NCBI GenBank assembly: GCA_018335875.1
Contig: JAGXRN010000009.1
Location: 1-64,000, forward strand
Direction of reading: 5' to 3'
Origin: Dethiobacter sp.
Lineage (GTDB): Bacteria > Bacillota > Dethiobacteria > Dethiobacterales > Dethiobacteraceae
DNA: 64,000 nt
Under the pieces are notes generated by a model. The model saw only the letters and a program-made list of their open reading frames with translations, was not told where the DNA came from and made no database searches. Below, in pieces: positions 50,020-58,736 of the stretch. Within the stretch, counting starts at the first letter, position 1; every line of letters begins with the position of its first letter. The translations under genes were made by a program, and so were the position numbers.

Positions 50020-51930
50020 TTATGCTTTATTAACGACTGTGACCGTGGGAAACAGGTTCATATCGGTGTGCGGCAGAAAGAGTGCGGATACAAACTCCTC
50101 CATGAATTCATTTCCCGCGGAAAGCTCAATGTAAGTCATTTTTTTACCCAGTTCCTGCGCTTCACGGTAGGCATCCTGGGAAAGAAGGGCCAGCCTTGAC
50201 CCTTTTACTGAAGAGTTGCCGATAAAGACATACTTTTCGGCGGGTAAATCGGGAAGCAGCCCGATGCCTATGGCATCACGGATATTGATATAGTTGCCAA
50301 AGCCTCCGGCGATCAGCACTTTGTCGATGGCTGACTCTTCAAGCGACACAGCTTTCAGCAGGCAGCGGATTCCGGCATAGACAGCTCCTTTGGCACGCAG
50401 CAGGTTCTTAACATCATTCTCAGTGATGACGATATCTTTGCCGCATTCAGTTACATCACCGGGGACCAGCACAAATTCGTAGCCGTCGTCTCCCTCGCGC
50501 ATGCGCGGGGTGTTGATGTCAGATTGCATTTTGCCCGCCCTGTCAATGATTCCTGTCTCGCGGAACTTGGCCAGGCAGTCTATCAGGCCTGAGCCACAGA
50601 TACCCATGGGTTTCATCTTGCCGATAGTGGACACTTCCACTTCAAAAGTCTCAGGGTCGATCACAACGTGTTCAATGGCGCCTTTCATAGCCCGCATGCC
50701 AAACGTTATACCGCCTCCCTCAAAGGCAGGGCCGGCGGAGCAGGCGGCGGTTACAAGCCAGTCTTTGTTGCCAAGCACCATTTCGCCGTTTGTGCCGATA
50801 TCGATAAAGAGGATTATTTCATCAGCTTTGGCCATGTTGGTCAGAAGCGTCCCGGAGACGATGTCCCCCCCTACATAAGAAGCGACAGAGGGGAAGCAGG
50901 CTATAAAAGCGTTTTGATTAATATTGAGCCCAAGGTCAGCAGCACTTACGGGCGGTGTGCTCGCCGCCAGCGGGATATAGGGTTCCAGGCGGATATATTT
51001 TGGTGTCAGGCCAAGGAACAGGTGGGTCATGGTTGTGTTCCCCGCCACCATCACCATGTGCACATCATCGCCGCTGACATGTCCTTGCGCCAGAAGATCG
51101 TCAATAAGCTGGTTGATGGTACTGATTACAGCCTTGTGCAAATCCTGCAGGCCGTCTACCTTTTCAGACGCATGGATCATCCGTGTTATTACATCGTCAC
51201 CATAGCGGGCCTGCTTGTTATACGTCCCTTTTTTACCCAGGGTCATTCCGGTCTCCAGGTCTATCAGGTAAACTACCACAGTGGTTGTGCCAATATCGAC
51301 GGCAAGTCCGAACGACTGCCGCGAAGAGTGCCCTTGTTCCAGATGCACAATATCAGCGCAACCGTTTAGCTGCGCCACAGTTGCCGTCACATTCCAGTCA
51401 CCTGCGCGGAGGATGTCAGCAAGCGTCCGCAGCGTGTTAAGCCCGATGTGGATATCATTGCAGTCCACTTCGCTACGCAGGGCCGCCTGCAGGCGGGTGA
51501 GGTCGGAGGCATTCTCGATCAGTGTGGGCGCACTCAGTGACAGTTTGAATTTGCGGCAAAGCGGCTGCAGTGGATAGCCTTCAGCCAGCTCTTCATCTTT
51601 TTCCACCAGGATTTCTTTTTCACCAAGCAGGACTTTATGCTCGTCCAGCCGGGAATCTCTGGGGATTTCGATAACAACATTGCCGTCCACCACAGTCTGG
51701 CAGGCCAGGACAAGTCCGGCCTGGCGCGCCTTGGCGGAAATATTGCCTTTACCTTTCAGCTTGACCCGGCCGTCCTTCACCTTTACCAGGCAGCGCCCAC
51801 AGGTTCCTTCGCCACCGCAATTGCTCTTTAGTTCCACTCCTGCATAGGAAGCGGCGCGGAGCAGCGAGGTCCCGGGCTCTACATGTGCTACCAGGTTATC
51901 GGGAAAAAAGAGGACCGAAACTTTATTCAT
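50020..51930 (-). CDS. acsV: corrinoid protein reductive activator (AcsV/RACE type)
   Basis: AGGTG before the ATG at 51930 sets the start. About 636 residues. An N-terminal plant-type 2Fe-2S domain ('[20 protein letters not shown]', '[11 protein letters not shown]') is followed by a linker and an ASKHA ATPase-like domain ('[20 protein letters not shown]', '[14 protein letters not shown]', '[15 protein letters not shown]', '[19 protein letters not shown]'). Family members use ATP to reduce inactive cob(II)amide in the corrinoid protein. It is located between acsC and acsD. Confidence 0.94.
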   Translation of the reverse strand: MNKVSVLFFPDNLVAHVEPGTSLLRAASYAGVELKSNCGGEGTCGRCLVKVKDGRVKLKGKGNISAKARQAGLVLACQTVVDGNVVIEIPRDSRLDEHKVLLGEKEILVEKDEELAEGYPLQPLCRKFKLSLSAPTLIENASDLTRLQAALRSEVDCNDIHIGLNTLRTLADILRAGDWNVTATVAQLNGCADIVHLEQGHSSRQSFGLAVDIGTTTVVVYLIDLETGMTLGKKGTYNKQARYGDDVITRMIHASEKVDGLQDLHKAVISTINQLIDDLLAQGHVSGDDVHMVMVAGNTTMTHLFLGLTPKYIRLEPYIPLAASTPPVSAADLGLNINQNAFIACFPSVASYVGGDIVSGTLLTNMAKADEIILFIDIGTNGEMVLGNKDWLVTAACSAGPAFEGGGITFGMRAMKGAIEHVVIDPETFEVEVSTIGKMKPMGICGSGLIDCLAKFRETGIIDRAGKMQSDINTPRMREGDDGYEFVLVPGDVTECGKDIVITENDVKNLLRAKGAVYAGIRCLLKAVSLEESAIDKVLIAGGFGNYINIRDAIGIGLLPDLPAEKYVFIGNSSVKGSRLALLSQDAYREAQELGKKMTYIELSAGNEFMEEFVSALFLPHTDMNLFPTVTVVNKA

Positions 51931-51944
51931 AGTTGTCACCTATT

Positions 51945-53273
51945 CTATGCAAAATTAGATTTTGCGAATTTTGGAATACCGGAGGCTTCACGCGGACCGA
52001 CCATGATCTTCCAACCCGTGGCTTCTTCGGTGCTGCCGGAAAGTACAGCCACGTAACCGGGAAGGACCAGTGTCTTGTGGTTAACCTTGGACTCCATATC
52101 GTTTAGTTTCAGAGCTTTGCCAATAGACTCGCCTGTAAGCTTGCCTGCGGCCCAGGCGGTGAGGACTGAGATGCCGTCTGTGTTGACAGGTACTATATAG
52201 GCAGGCACCTTGCTGCTTTCAACTTCACCCTCCACGATAAAATAAGTGAGTGAGAAGTTGGTAGTGATATAGACGGGTGAATCCGGAGTCACATCGCCCA
52301 CGGCTACAGCCTTGGCTTCTACCTGGATTGGTTTTTGCGGGTCTGTAAAGAGGTTCTGGCGCCAGGACAGAAGCGGCAGCAGCTGCTCTTTTTTGGCAGC
52401 CTTCATGACGACAAGGCCGGCATACTTGGAGAGATAAACTCCTGCCTGTACAACTTCCTCAAAGGGGTCATCCTTGCTTGTAAAAGCCATTGCAGCGTAA
52501 CCAAAGGGGCGGAAACGCTTGCGGACAGCCGAGCGGCGCATCTGCGTCAGATCGGTCAGCACCTGGGATGTTTCCCTGCTGCCGCTGTCAAGAACTAATT
52601 CCTTGTAGCCAAGCTTTGTTATTTTCTCAACCAACTCGGACAGGTCGTCCAGTCCGTTGCCTTTAACAGCCAGCGGGCACGCATACTTTTGTGCCAGTGC
52701 AGTCATTGCCTCATAGTTATCATTGGTGGCGGCATAAACAAGGGGTTTACCGGCGGCCACCGCAGATAAAGCGGCTTCCATGGCGGCCATATCTTCGCTG
52801 ATGAGCACCATCGGCCTCTTTGTACCGGCAGCCACAGCTTCGGCAGCGGCCTTAAATTTGGCAGCGTCACCGGAGGCATTCTTCAGTGCCACCATGTCAG
52901 TGATAAAGCGTAAGCCCACGCGCTCGAATTCCAGGCCGGTGTATTCAGCAACTCTGGCTGCAACATCCTCCGTGTCGGAAATCTCTACCGCAATGGCGGT
53001 GGGATGATAAAAACGCTTGTCGTGGCGGAACAGTTCAGTTTCATCACCGAGTTCCACTGTGGTGTCGCCGACCCCCACTTTTACCAGGCGAATCGGCGGG
53101 GCGGCGGCGGCGCCCAGCGCCTCCTTGGCAGCTTCAGATACATGCGGGCATTTCTCCAGAGAGGCCTTACCGGCAGCCATAGCCATGGCAAATGCCAGGC
53201 AGGTGGGAAAACCGCAGTCACCGGTGTTGGTTTTGGGCAGCTGTTTGTAGATCTCAAGACCTGTTAAACCCAT
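51945..53273 (-). CDS. acsC: corrinoid/iron-sulfur protein large subunit
   Basis: 442 residues. The N-terminal 4Fe-4S domain 'KTNTGDCGFPTCLAFAMAMA' with a fourth Cys in 'ASLEKCPHVSEAAKEAL' is followed by a barrel and a C-terminal cobamide-binding domain ('DGISVLTAWAAGKLTGESIG', 'LVLPGYVAVLSGSTEEATGW'). It is the methyl carrier between AcsE and AcsB and a substrate of AcsV. It starts about 60 bp downstream of a terminator-like hairpin that separates it from acsB. Confidence 0.96.
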   Translation of the reverse strand: MGLTGLEIYKQLPKTNTGDCGFPTCLAFAMAMAAGKASLEKCPHVSEAAKEALGAAAAPPIRLVKVGVGDTTVELGDETELFRHDKRFYHPTAIAVEISDTEDVAARVAEYTGLEFERVGLRFITDMVALKNASGDAAKFKAAAEAVAAGTKRPMVLISEDMAAMEAALSAVAAGKPLVYAATNDNYEAMTALAQKYACPLAVKGNGLDDLSELVEKITKLGYKELVLDSGSRETSQVLTDLTQMRRSAVRKRFRPFGYAAMAFTSKDDPFEEVVQAGVYLSKYAGLVVMKAAKKEQLLPLLSWRQNLFTDPQKPIQVEAKAVAVGDVTPDSPVYITTNFSLTYFIVEGEVESSKVPAYIVPVNTDGISVLTAWAAGKLTGESIGKALKLNDMESKVNHKTLVLPGYVAVLSGSTEEATGWKIMVGPREASGIPKFAKSNFA

Positions 53274-53333
53274 AATTACTTCTCCTTTCCCTCGGATATG
53301 ATTTTTAAGCGATTAACTGATGTTAAAAATTCT

Positions 53334-53368
53334 AAAGGGCGGGCAGGCTTTCTAACCGCCCGCCCTTT
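53334..53368 (-). terminator. attenuator-like hairpin between acsB and acsC
   Basis: AAAGGGCGGGC-N13-GCCCGCCCTTT, a perfect GC-rich 11-bp stem, followed on the minus strand by AGAATTTTTAAC. It is positioned inside the operon 6 bp after acsB and 60 bp before acsC. Partial termination or processing would give more AcsA/AcsB than corrinoid protein. Confidence 0.68.
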
Positions 53369-53373
53369 TAAAA

Positions 53374-55563
53374 TTACATCAAGGGGTCCATGGTCAGGGC
53401 AGGATGCCCTTTCTCCTCAAGGAACGGCAGGATTTCGTCCACAGTGGTTCCAACAGACTCATCGGCTATCTTGTCGACGAAGTCAGCACCCAGGCCCTCC
53501 TCCTCGGCCCGTTTGCGGAAGTCATCTCCCAGGAACTCTTTGAGTTCTTTGGGCATCCAGACGATACGGCCAAGGCCGCCGTCAGCTGTAAGGAACTTCT
53601 TAGACAACATGTAGGTGCGGCCGATGCCCATAAAACCAGGCGCCTGTACACCGCCGCCCACTGAACCGGCTAAAGTGGAGAAAGTCATACCACTGGGAGT
53701 GTCTCCTGAATGCTCACGGGTGGTAACCATGAGGCCGTTGGCTTCGGGCACAATGGCCAGGATAGCTTCAAAGCAACCGCAGGAAGTCATGGGACGGTCC
53801 ATCAGGGTGTAGAGGTTGACCTCTTCCACGCTGCGGTTTGAAGTTGTATAGACATATTCATTGACCGACTGCCACATGCCCTTCTCTTCATCGATAACGC
53901 CCTCTTTCTTGATGGGACGGTTGGGGCCGTTGGGATCGATTTCGAAAGAAGCTTTGGCATCAAGCCAGCTCACAGCGCCGCATAAGCCGACGCGCTCCGG
54001 CGCCACCACACAAACATGGTTTGGCGCGAAGGACTGGCAGAGAATGCAGGAGTAAAGCTCTTCCACTGCTTCGTCGGTAAGGCCCTTGAGGCGCGCATCG
54101 CGGACGTTGTAGCGCTCGCGGGCTGCTTTTGCTAATTGGTCTACTTTTTCCTGCTCAGTAACTATGGTTACCTCAACGCGGCCCACGATTGCCGGGAATT
54201 CATCCTTGAACTTGGCAATTAAGAGCTCACCGTAATGCTTGAGCCTAAAGCCCTTGTTGAACGCTTCCTTGGAGACACGCAGCCAGCACAGGTCACGCTG
54301 GGCCACGTGCCACAGGCCTTCTCCGTAGTTGATGAAGTAATGGATCCGGCGCTCAAGCACACCTTCAAAGTCTTCCTGCATCTTGCGGCCAAAAATCTTG
54401 ACCGTGATGCCGAGGGGGTTGCTGCTGCCTTCCTTCATTTCGTCAAGGTCCGGGCCGATAACAGTAATCTTTCCGTCATCGATTTCTTTCTCATCCACCA
54501 TCTGTACCAGCTCAAAGCCGGTAGCTTTGCCGCCGCCGAATTCCACATGCATATCACCCTTGCGGATTGTCTCACCCTCAAAAGCGGGACCCACAGTGAT
54601 GGGCACGGGAATCTCCAGGATTTTCAGTTTAATGCCGCGCAGCTCCATGGCGTATTTGACAATAGTTTCATAGTTGGGATGCGAAACATACCAGTCGGGG
54701 ATTTCTTCTTCCAGCTCAGTGTCACAGATAACCGGGAAGCCAAGGAAAATGGCGGCCATGTGGGCAGCCACCTGGACTTCGTCGATCTCGCCAAGGTGGA
54801 GTACAAAGGCCAGAACACGGCGGCGCTGGTAGTCACGGTGTTGTTCGCGCAGGCCGGGGGCGATACCGCCGAAGGCCATGCCTGCACGAAGCGCATAGTT
54901 GACTGCATGGATTACCTGGGTGAAGTTGCCAAGCGGGAAAGCGATATAGTCTACGCCGAGCTTCATATTTTGCTCAAGCAGCTGTTCGATAACTTCGTTG
55001 ACCATGAAAAGCATCATGCCCTTGGCCTGAAGTTCCTGCACAATCTTGGCGGCGTCGGCGCTTGTGCGCGCCCTGCCGACGATAACTGCCTGGCCGGGGA
55101 TGGTCCAGTCAACCAACTGGATACCATACTTACGCAGGATGGGGTCGGTAAGATATCCTGTCCACGGAGCAACATGGGGCTCAGCGCCGTTCAGGTAGCG
55201 CAGGGACTCGATAATTTCAGCGGCATAGGCGGTTGATTCACCACAGAGGCGGGCGTTAAAGAAGCTAAGTTCTTCTCTGATCTGGCTGCGCATCCTGTTG
55301 AGGATTGGCGGCAACTCGCCCAGTTTGGTCACTTTTTCGCCTGACAGGCTGCTGATAACAGGCAGATAATAAGCTGTATCGGGATAAGCCACCGACTGAT
55401 CGGGGCCGTATTTGCGGATAGCCTGGTTCATTAGGATTTCCGCATAGCTGGTGGCGATTATTGCACCGTTGTAGGCTTTCTGCAACAGCTTCTTCGGGGC
55501 TTTATCTTCGGCCCCGGCAAATATTTCATCAAAGGCTGTTTTTGTAAAGGCTGTCTTTGACAT
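53374..55563 (-). CDS. acsB: acetyl-CoA synthase (CO-methylating), alpha subunit
   Basis: 729 residues, the same length as the Moorella enzyme. Cluster A ligands are all present: 'LYSCILCQSFAPNHVCVVAP' with 'ERVGLCGAVSW', then TSCGCFE, which supplies the Cys-Gly-Cys that binds distal nickel. It condenses CO, the methyl group from AcsCD and CoA. It lies 32 bp after acsA, with which it forms the bifunctional complex. Codon usage is strongly biased, producing long antisense shadow ORFs. Confidence 0.97.
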   Translation of the reverse strand: MSKTAFTKTAFDEIFAGAEDKAPKKLLQKAYNGAIIATSYAEILMNQAIRKYGPDQSVAYPDTAYYLPVISSLSGEKVTKLGELPPILNRMRSQIREELSFFNARLCGESTAYAAEIIESLRYLNGAEPHVAPWTGYLTDPILRKYGIQLVDWTIPGQAVIVGRARTSADAAKIVQELQAKGMMLFMVNEVIEQLLEQNMKLGVDYIAFPLGNFTQVIHAVNYALRAGMAFGGIAPGLREQHRDYQRRRVLAFVLHLGEIDEVQVAAHMAAIFLGFPVICDTELEEEIPDWYVSHPNYETIVKYAMELRGIKLKILEIPVPITVGPAFEGETIRKGDMHVEFGGGKATGFELVQMVDEKEIDDGKITVIGPDLDEMKEGSSNPLGITVKIFGRKMQEDFEGVLERRIHYFINYGEGLWHVAQRDLCWLRVSKEAFNKGFRLKHYGELLIAKFKDEFPAIVGRVEVTIVTEQEKVDQLAKAARERYNVRDARLKGLTDEAVEELYSCILCQSFAPNHVCVVAPERVGLCGAVSWLDAKASFEIDPNGPNRPIKKEGVIDEEKGMWQSVNEYVYTTSNRSVEEVNLYTLMDRPMTSCGCFEAILAIVPEANGLMVTTREHSGDTPSGMTFSTLAGSVGGGVQAPGFMGIGRTYMLSKKFLTADGGLGRIVWMPKELKEFLGDDFRKRAEEEGLGADFVDKIADESVGTTVDEILPFLEEKGHPALTMDPLM

Positions 55564-55595
55564 GCTCTTTCCTCCTTTTTCACAAAAGTTTCCGT

Positions 55596-57560
55596 TTACC
55601 AGCCGGTTGAAGCGGATGCCTCGAACTTTTCAGCAGTTTGGGCGTGAATCTTGAGCTTCCAGCTGCGATAGTCGAGAGCTTCCAGTATTTTTTCGGCACC
55701 CTTAGACGGGTCGGTTTCCCAGATAAAGAAGCCACCGTAAACGTCGTGCGCTATTTGCAGGGCTATACCGTTAACCAGTTCACTGCCTGTTACAGGCGGT
55801 ACCACGCCGACATGGGTCGGCAGGCCCATGGCCACGCACCAGGAACCAATGGCGATTGCCTTTTCACTCATAGCCTCAGGCGCGCTGGCTGCAAACGGGA
55901 TCTTGGGCACATCGACACCGAGGTCGTTGGCGATAGCAGTGGCCAGGTTCATAGCCCTGGTGTTGTCAACACAGGAACCCATGTGGAAGACCAGGGGCAG
56001 CTTGCCCTCCAGCTTATCAGCGTTAGCTTCTTCAAGCCTGCGGATGAAGGCTTTGAGCCCGTCGCCCGCATACTGGTCCACAGCTTCCGGCGAGAGCAGC
56101 CCAAGTTTGGCAAAGGAACCGGCAGCACAGCCGGTGGCCAGGACAAGGACGTTATTCTTGGCCAGTTCTTTGGCTACCACTGTGTGGCTCTCGTCATGCA
56201 TTACCTTGGTGTTGTTGCAGCCTGCCATCAGGACAACACCGCGCAACTCGCCCGACTTAAGGGAGTCGGTAAGCACTTTAACCGGCGCGTCGGCGTTGAT
56301 GGCGCCAAAGAGGCCAAACATGGTCTCCAGGCTGAACCCGGCCACAACCTTGCTCTTCATGGACGGAATGATACATTCTGCATCACCGCGCTCTTTATAA
56401 GAATCGATAGCGATGCGGATAACCTGCTTGGCCTGCTCCAGGGCTTTTTCCTCACTGTAGTCAATATAGTGGGAGCTTGGAATCTTGGCGTTTTTTGAAG
56501 TTGTGATAATCTTAGTGTTAAAGCACTCAGCCACAGTCTGGAGGCCGGGCATGATGCACTGCACGTCGACGACCATGGCGTCGATGGCGCCTGTCATCAT
56601 CGGCAGCTCCTGCGACAGGAAGTTTGTAACAGGGGGAACGCCCTGACGCATTAACACCTCATTACCTGTGCAGCAGATGCCCATCAGCTGAATACCGGCA
56701 GCGCCGGCAGCTTTAGCTTCGCTATCCAGCTCGCGCGCGGCCTGGACAATCATTTCAGACAGGAGCGGGTTGTGGCCGTGCACAGCGATGTTGACCTTTG
56801 CCGGGTCAATTACGCCGAAGTTGGCCTCGGTATAAACAGGTATCGGCACGCCAAAGAGCACGTCAGAGAGGTCTGTCCCAATATGCATACCGTTGTAATC
56901 GCAAAGCGCCACTTCAAGCGCCTTAAAGATCAGGTTAACGGGGTCAGCGTCCATGCCCATATGTGTTTGGGCGGTGGCGCTGGCAATAGTTTCAAAAATA
57001 CTTGTGGGCAGAATGTCACAATCGCTGAATTTCTGCAGGCGGCCCGGGGTAACTGTCTTTTCTATCCATTTAGATTTACCGCCTGTCATGCGGGTAAAAT
57101 CCTCAAGGCCTAGTTTAACAACGTCAGCGAGAATTTCAAGGTCACTGCGTCCTTCAGTTGCTATATTAAACCGGACGGCAATTGCCTTTAGCTTCTCTGG
57201 GCTCTTAATGCTATAGTCGGGAGCATGGCCCTCAAGCATAGCCTTTAAAGTAAGCAGGATATGCTTGGAATGATCTGAGTGAGCTGCTGCCCCGCCAAGC
57301 GCGGAGCGAACCAGATTACGCGCAACAATGGTGTAGGCTGTAGCGCCGCAGATACCCTTTGGCGCCTTGGCGGTTATCCGGCATGGCCCCTGGATACAGA
57401 TACGGCAGCATATTCCGGTATCCCCGAACTTACACTGTGGTTGCTGGGCAAGGTAACGGTCATAAGTTGTTTCCGTCGGAAGTTCTCTGGAGAGCACTTC
57501 TAATACGGCCGGGTCAATAGAACGGTTGCGATCGACCGCTTTCTTTTTTGCATCAGACAT
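55596..57560 (-). CDS. acsA: carbon monoxide dehydrogenase, beta subunit
   Basis: The ATG at 57560 (GAGGAGG eleven bases upstream) gives 654 residues. N-terminal cysteines 'CKFGDTGICCRICIQGPCRI' build the D and B clusters. 'GGAAAHSDHSKHILL', 'VAVHGHNPLLSEM'-type segments and the C-cluster cysteines (GICCTGNE, VMAGCNNTK, ATGCAAGSF, FHMGSCVDNTRA) are all recognisable. It interconverts CO2 and CO for acetyl-CoA synthase (acsA/cooS type). It is preceded by its maturation factor CooC. Confidence 0.96.
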   Translation of the reverse strand: MSDAKKKAVDRNRSIDPAVLEVLSRELPTETTYDRYLAQQPQCKFGDTGICCRICIQGPCRITAKAPKGICGATAYTIVARNLVRSALGGAAAHSDHSKHILLTLKAMLEGHAPDYSIKSPEKLKAIAVRFNIATEGRSDLEILADVVKLGLEDFTRMTGGKSKWIEKTVTPGRLQKFSDCDILPTSIFETIASATAQTHMGMDADPVNLIFKALEVALCDYNGMHIGTDLSDVLFGVPIPVYTEANFGVIDPAKVNIAVHGHNPLLSEMIVQAARELDSEAKAAGAAGIQLMGICCTGNEVLMRQGVPPVTNFLSQELPMMTGAIDAMVVDVQCIMPGLQTVAECFNTKIITTSKNAKIPSSHYIDYSEEKALEQAKQVIRIAIDSYKERGDAECIIPSMKSKVVAGFSLETMFGLFGAINADAPVKVLTDSLKSGELRGVVLMAGCNNTKVMHDESHTVVAKELAKNNVLVLATGCAAGSFAKLGLLSPEAVDQYAGDGLKAFIRRLEEANADKLEGKLPLVFHMGSCVDNTRAMNLATAIANDLGVDVPKIPFAASAPEAMSEKAIAIGSWCVAMGLPTHVGVVPPVTGSELVNGIALQIAHDVYGGFFIWETDPSKGAEKILEALDYRSWKLKIHAQTAEKFEASASTGW

Positions 57561-57644
57561 ATCTTCACTAACCTCCTCTAAAAGATTGATAAAAATGGTG
57601 CACATACAGCCGCAAGAGCAGCCGGTGCAAAGAGAGAGTTACGC

Positions 57645-58412
57645 TTAACGCGTCACCTCCCTCAGGAGCTTTTCCACCAGATCTTCAATACCCGGCATCA
57701 GTCCGGAGCCGGAAAGCAAACCGCTTTCCTCCTCCAGCGCATTATCCAGGACTTCTTCATCAAAGGGGATAATTCCAAGCAGCTCCTCTTCTGTAAACTG
57801 TGAATGGATGAAGTCTTTTTCCTTCTCGCTGCGAACCTTGTTGGCCAGAATTTTAACACGCCGGATACCCAACTCCAGCGCCAGCTTCTGCACTACCCTG
57901 GCTGTCTGGACAGAAACCCGGGTGGGCTCGGTAACAATAACAATGACATCAACACCGCGGGATGTGCCGCGGGTCAGGTGCTCTATCCCCGCGCTCATAT
58001 CCATGATTACCATGTCGTCTTTATCAAGCAGCAGGCTGTTTAAAACAGCGTAGAGAAATGAATTCTCTTTGCAGTAACAGGCTGTGCCTCCCTGTTTGAC
58101 AGAACCCATGCGCATAAAGCCGATATTCCCAAGCTTGAGGCTGAATTTATCAATAAGATCGTCAACTTTTGGGTTGAGGGAGAAGAAAGCTCCCCCGCCA
58201 CCAGTACGCTCTTCCACCAGCTCTTTCATCTCAATAACAGGCCGCAACCCTGCCAACTCATCAGCAGGGAAACCTAAGGTGGCCCCCAGGCTCACATCAG
58301 GGTCGGCGTCTACTGCAAACACATTATAGCCCCGTGCGGCAAACGCTCTTGCCAAGTTGGCGGAAAAGGTGGTTTTGCCCACGCCGCCCTTACCTGAAAT
58401 GGCAATTTTCAC
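57645..58412 (-). CDS. cooC: CooC-type CODH nickel maturation ATPase
   Basis: GGAGGG six bases before the GTG at 58412 gives about 255 residues. Deviant Walker A 'ISGKGGVGKTTFSANLARAF' and 'VDADPDVSLGATLGF' define the MinD/ParA-like CooC family. A Cys pair typical of CooC dimers is not evident, but one Cys (TACYCKENSF) lies at the expected central region as CxC. It inserts nickel into CODH. It is the first gene of the Wood-Ljungdahl operon. Confidence 0.93.
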   Translation of the reverse strand: MKIAISGKGGVGKTTFSANLARAFAARGYNVFAVDADPDVSLGATLGFPADELAGLRPVIEMKELVEERTGGGGAFFSLNPKVDDLIDKFSLKLGNIGFMRMGSVKQGGTACYCKENSFLYAVLNSLLLDKDDMVIMDMSAGIEHLTRGTSRGVDVIVIVTEPTRVSVQTARVVQKLALELGIRRVKILANKVRSEKEKDFIHSQFTEEELLGIIPFDEEVLDNALEEESGLLSGSGLMPGIEDLVEKLLREVTR

Positions 58413-58736
58413 ACAATTCCCTCCTGACATAGATGTATCCACCCGTTTAGATGGACACCCATATTTCTATTCGACGATGCATAAAAAAATCCTTTTTTTT
58501 TAATAAAAAATGATTCTCCTGACCCACTACGAGAGATTAAGCAGACAAAAATACTGTTTTACGCCGTGCTGCTAACGCTTACGCCTATATTGTCAGACTT
58601 TTCACATTATTTAAGCAAACCCGCTCAGGGCAAGAAAAAGCAGCACCCGCCTGTGTCCCTGGCTTCCCTAACTGCTGCAAAAGGAGAGTGCTGCTCTTAG
58701 TAGCCAATAGAAGTTCTAATTATTAGAGCATATTTT
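58413..58736. other. 324-bp intergenic region: cooC leader and clpC terminator
   Basis: No gene is seen. The cooC leader contains a long A/T run and a weak hairpin (GTGTCCATC against GTGGATAC on the minus strand) close to the start. The clpC terminator lies at 58638-58696. No clear -35/-10 pair could be chosen for the Wood-Ljungdahl operon. Confidence 0.6.
58638..58696 (-). terminator. terminator of the ctsR-mcsA-mcsB-clpC operon
   Basis: AGCAGCAC and GTGCTGCT form the stem around a long partly structured loop, followed on the minus strand by TTTTTCTT. Confidence 0.7.

Noticed and set aside
49443-50033. 196-residue plus-strand ORF opposite acsD
   Set aside because: A shadow ORF without a start signal, while acsD is unambiguous on the other strand.
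54235-55236. 333-residue plus-strand ORF opposite acsB
   Set aside because: A shadow of acsB. The real frame has all cluster A cysteines and the full family length.
55638-56498. 286- and 190-residue plus-strand ORFs opposite acsA
   Set aside because: Antisense shadows in a highly biased gene; no family features.
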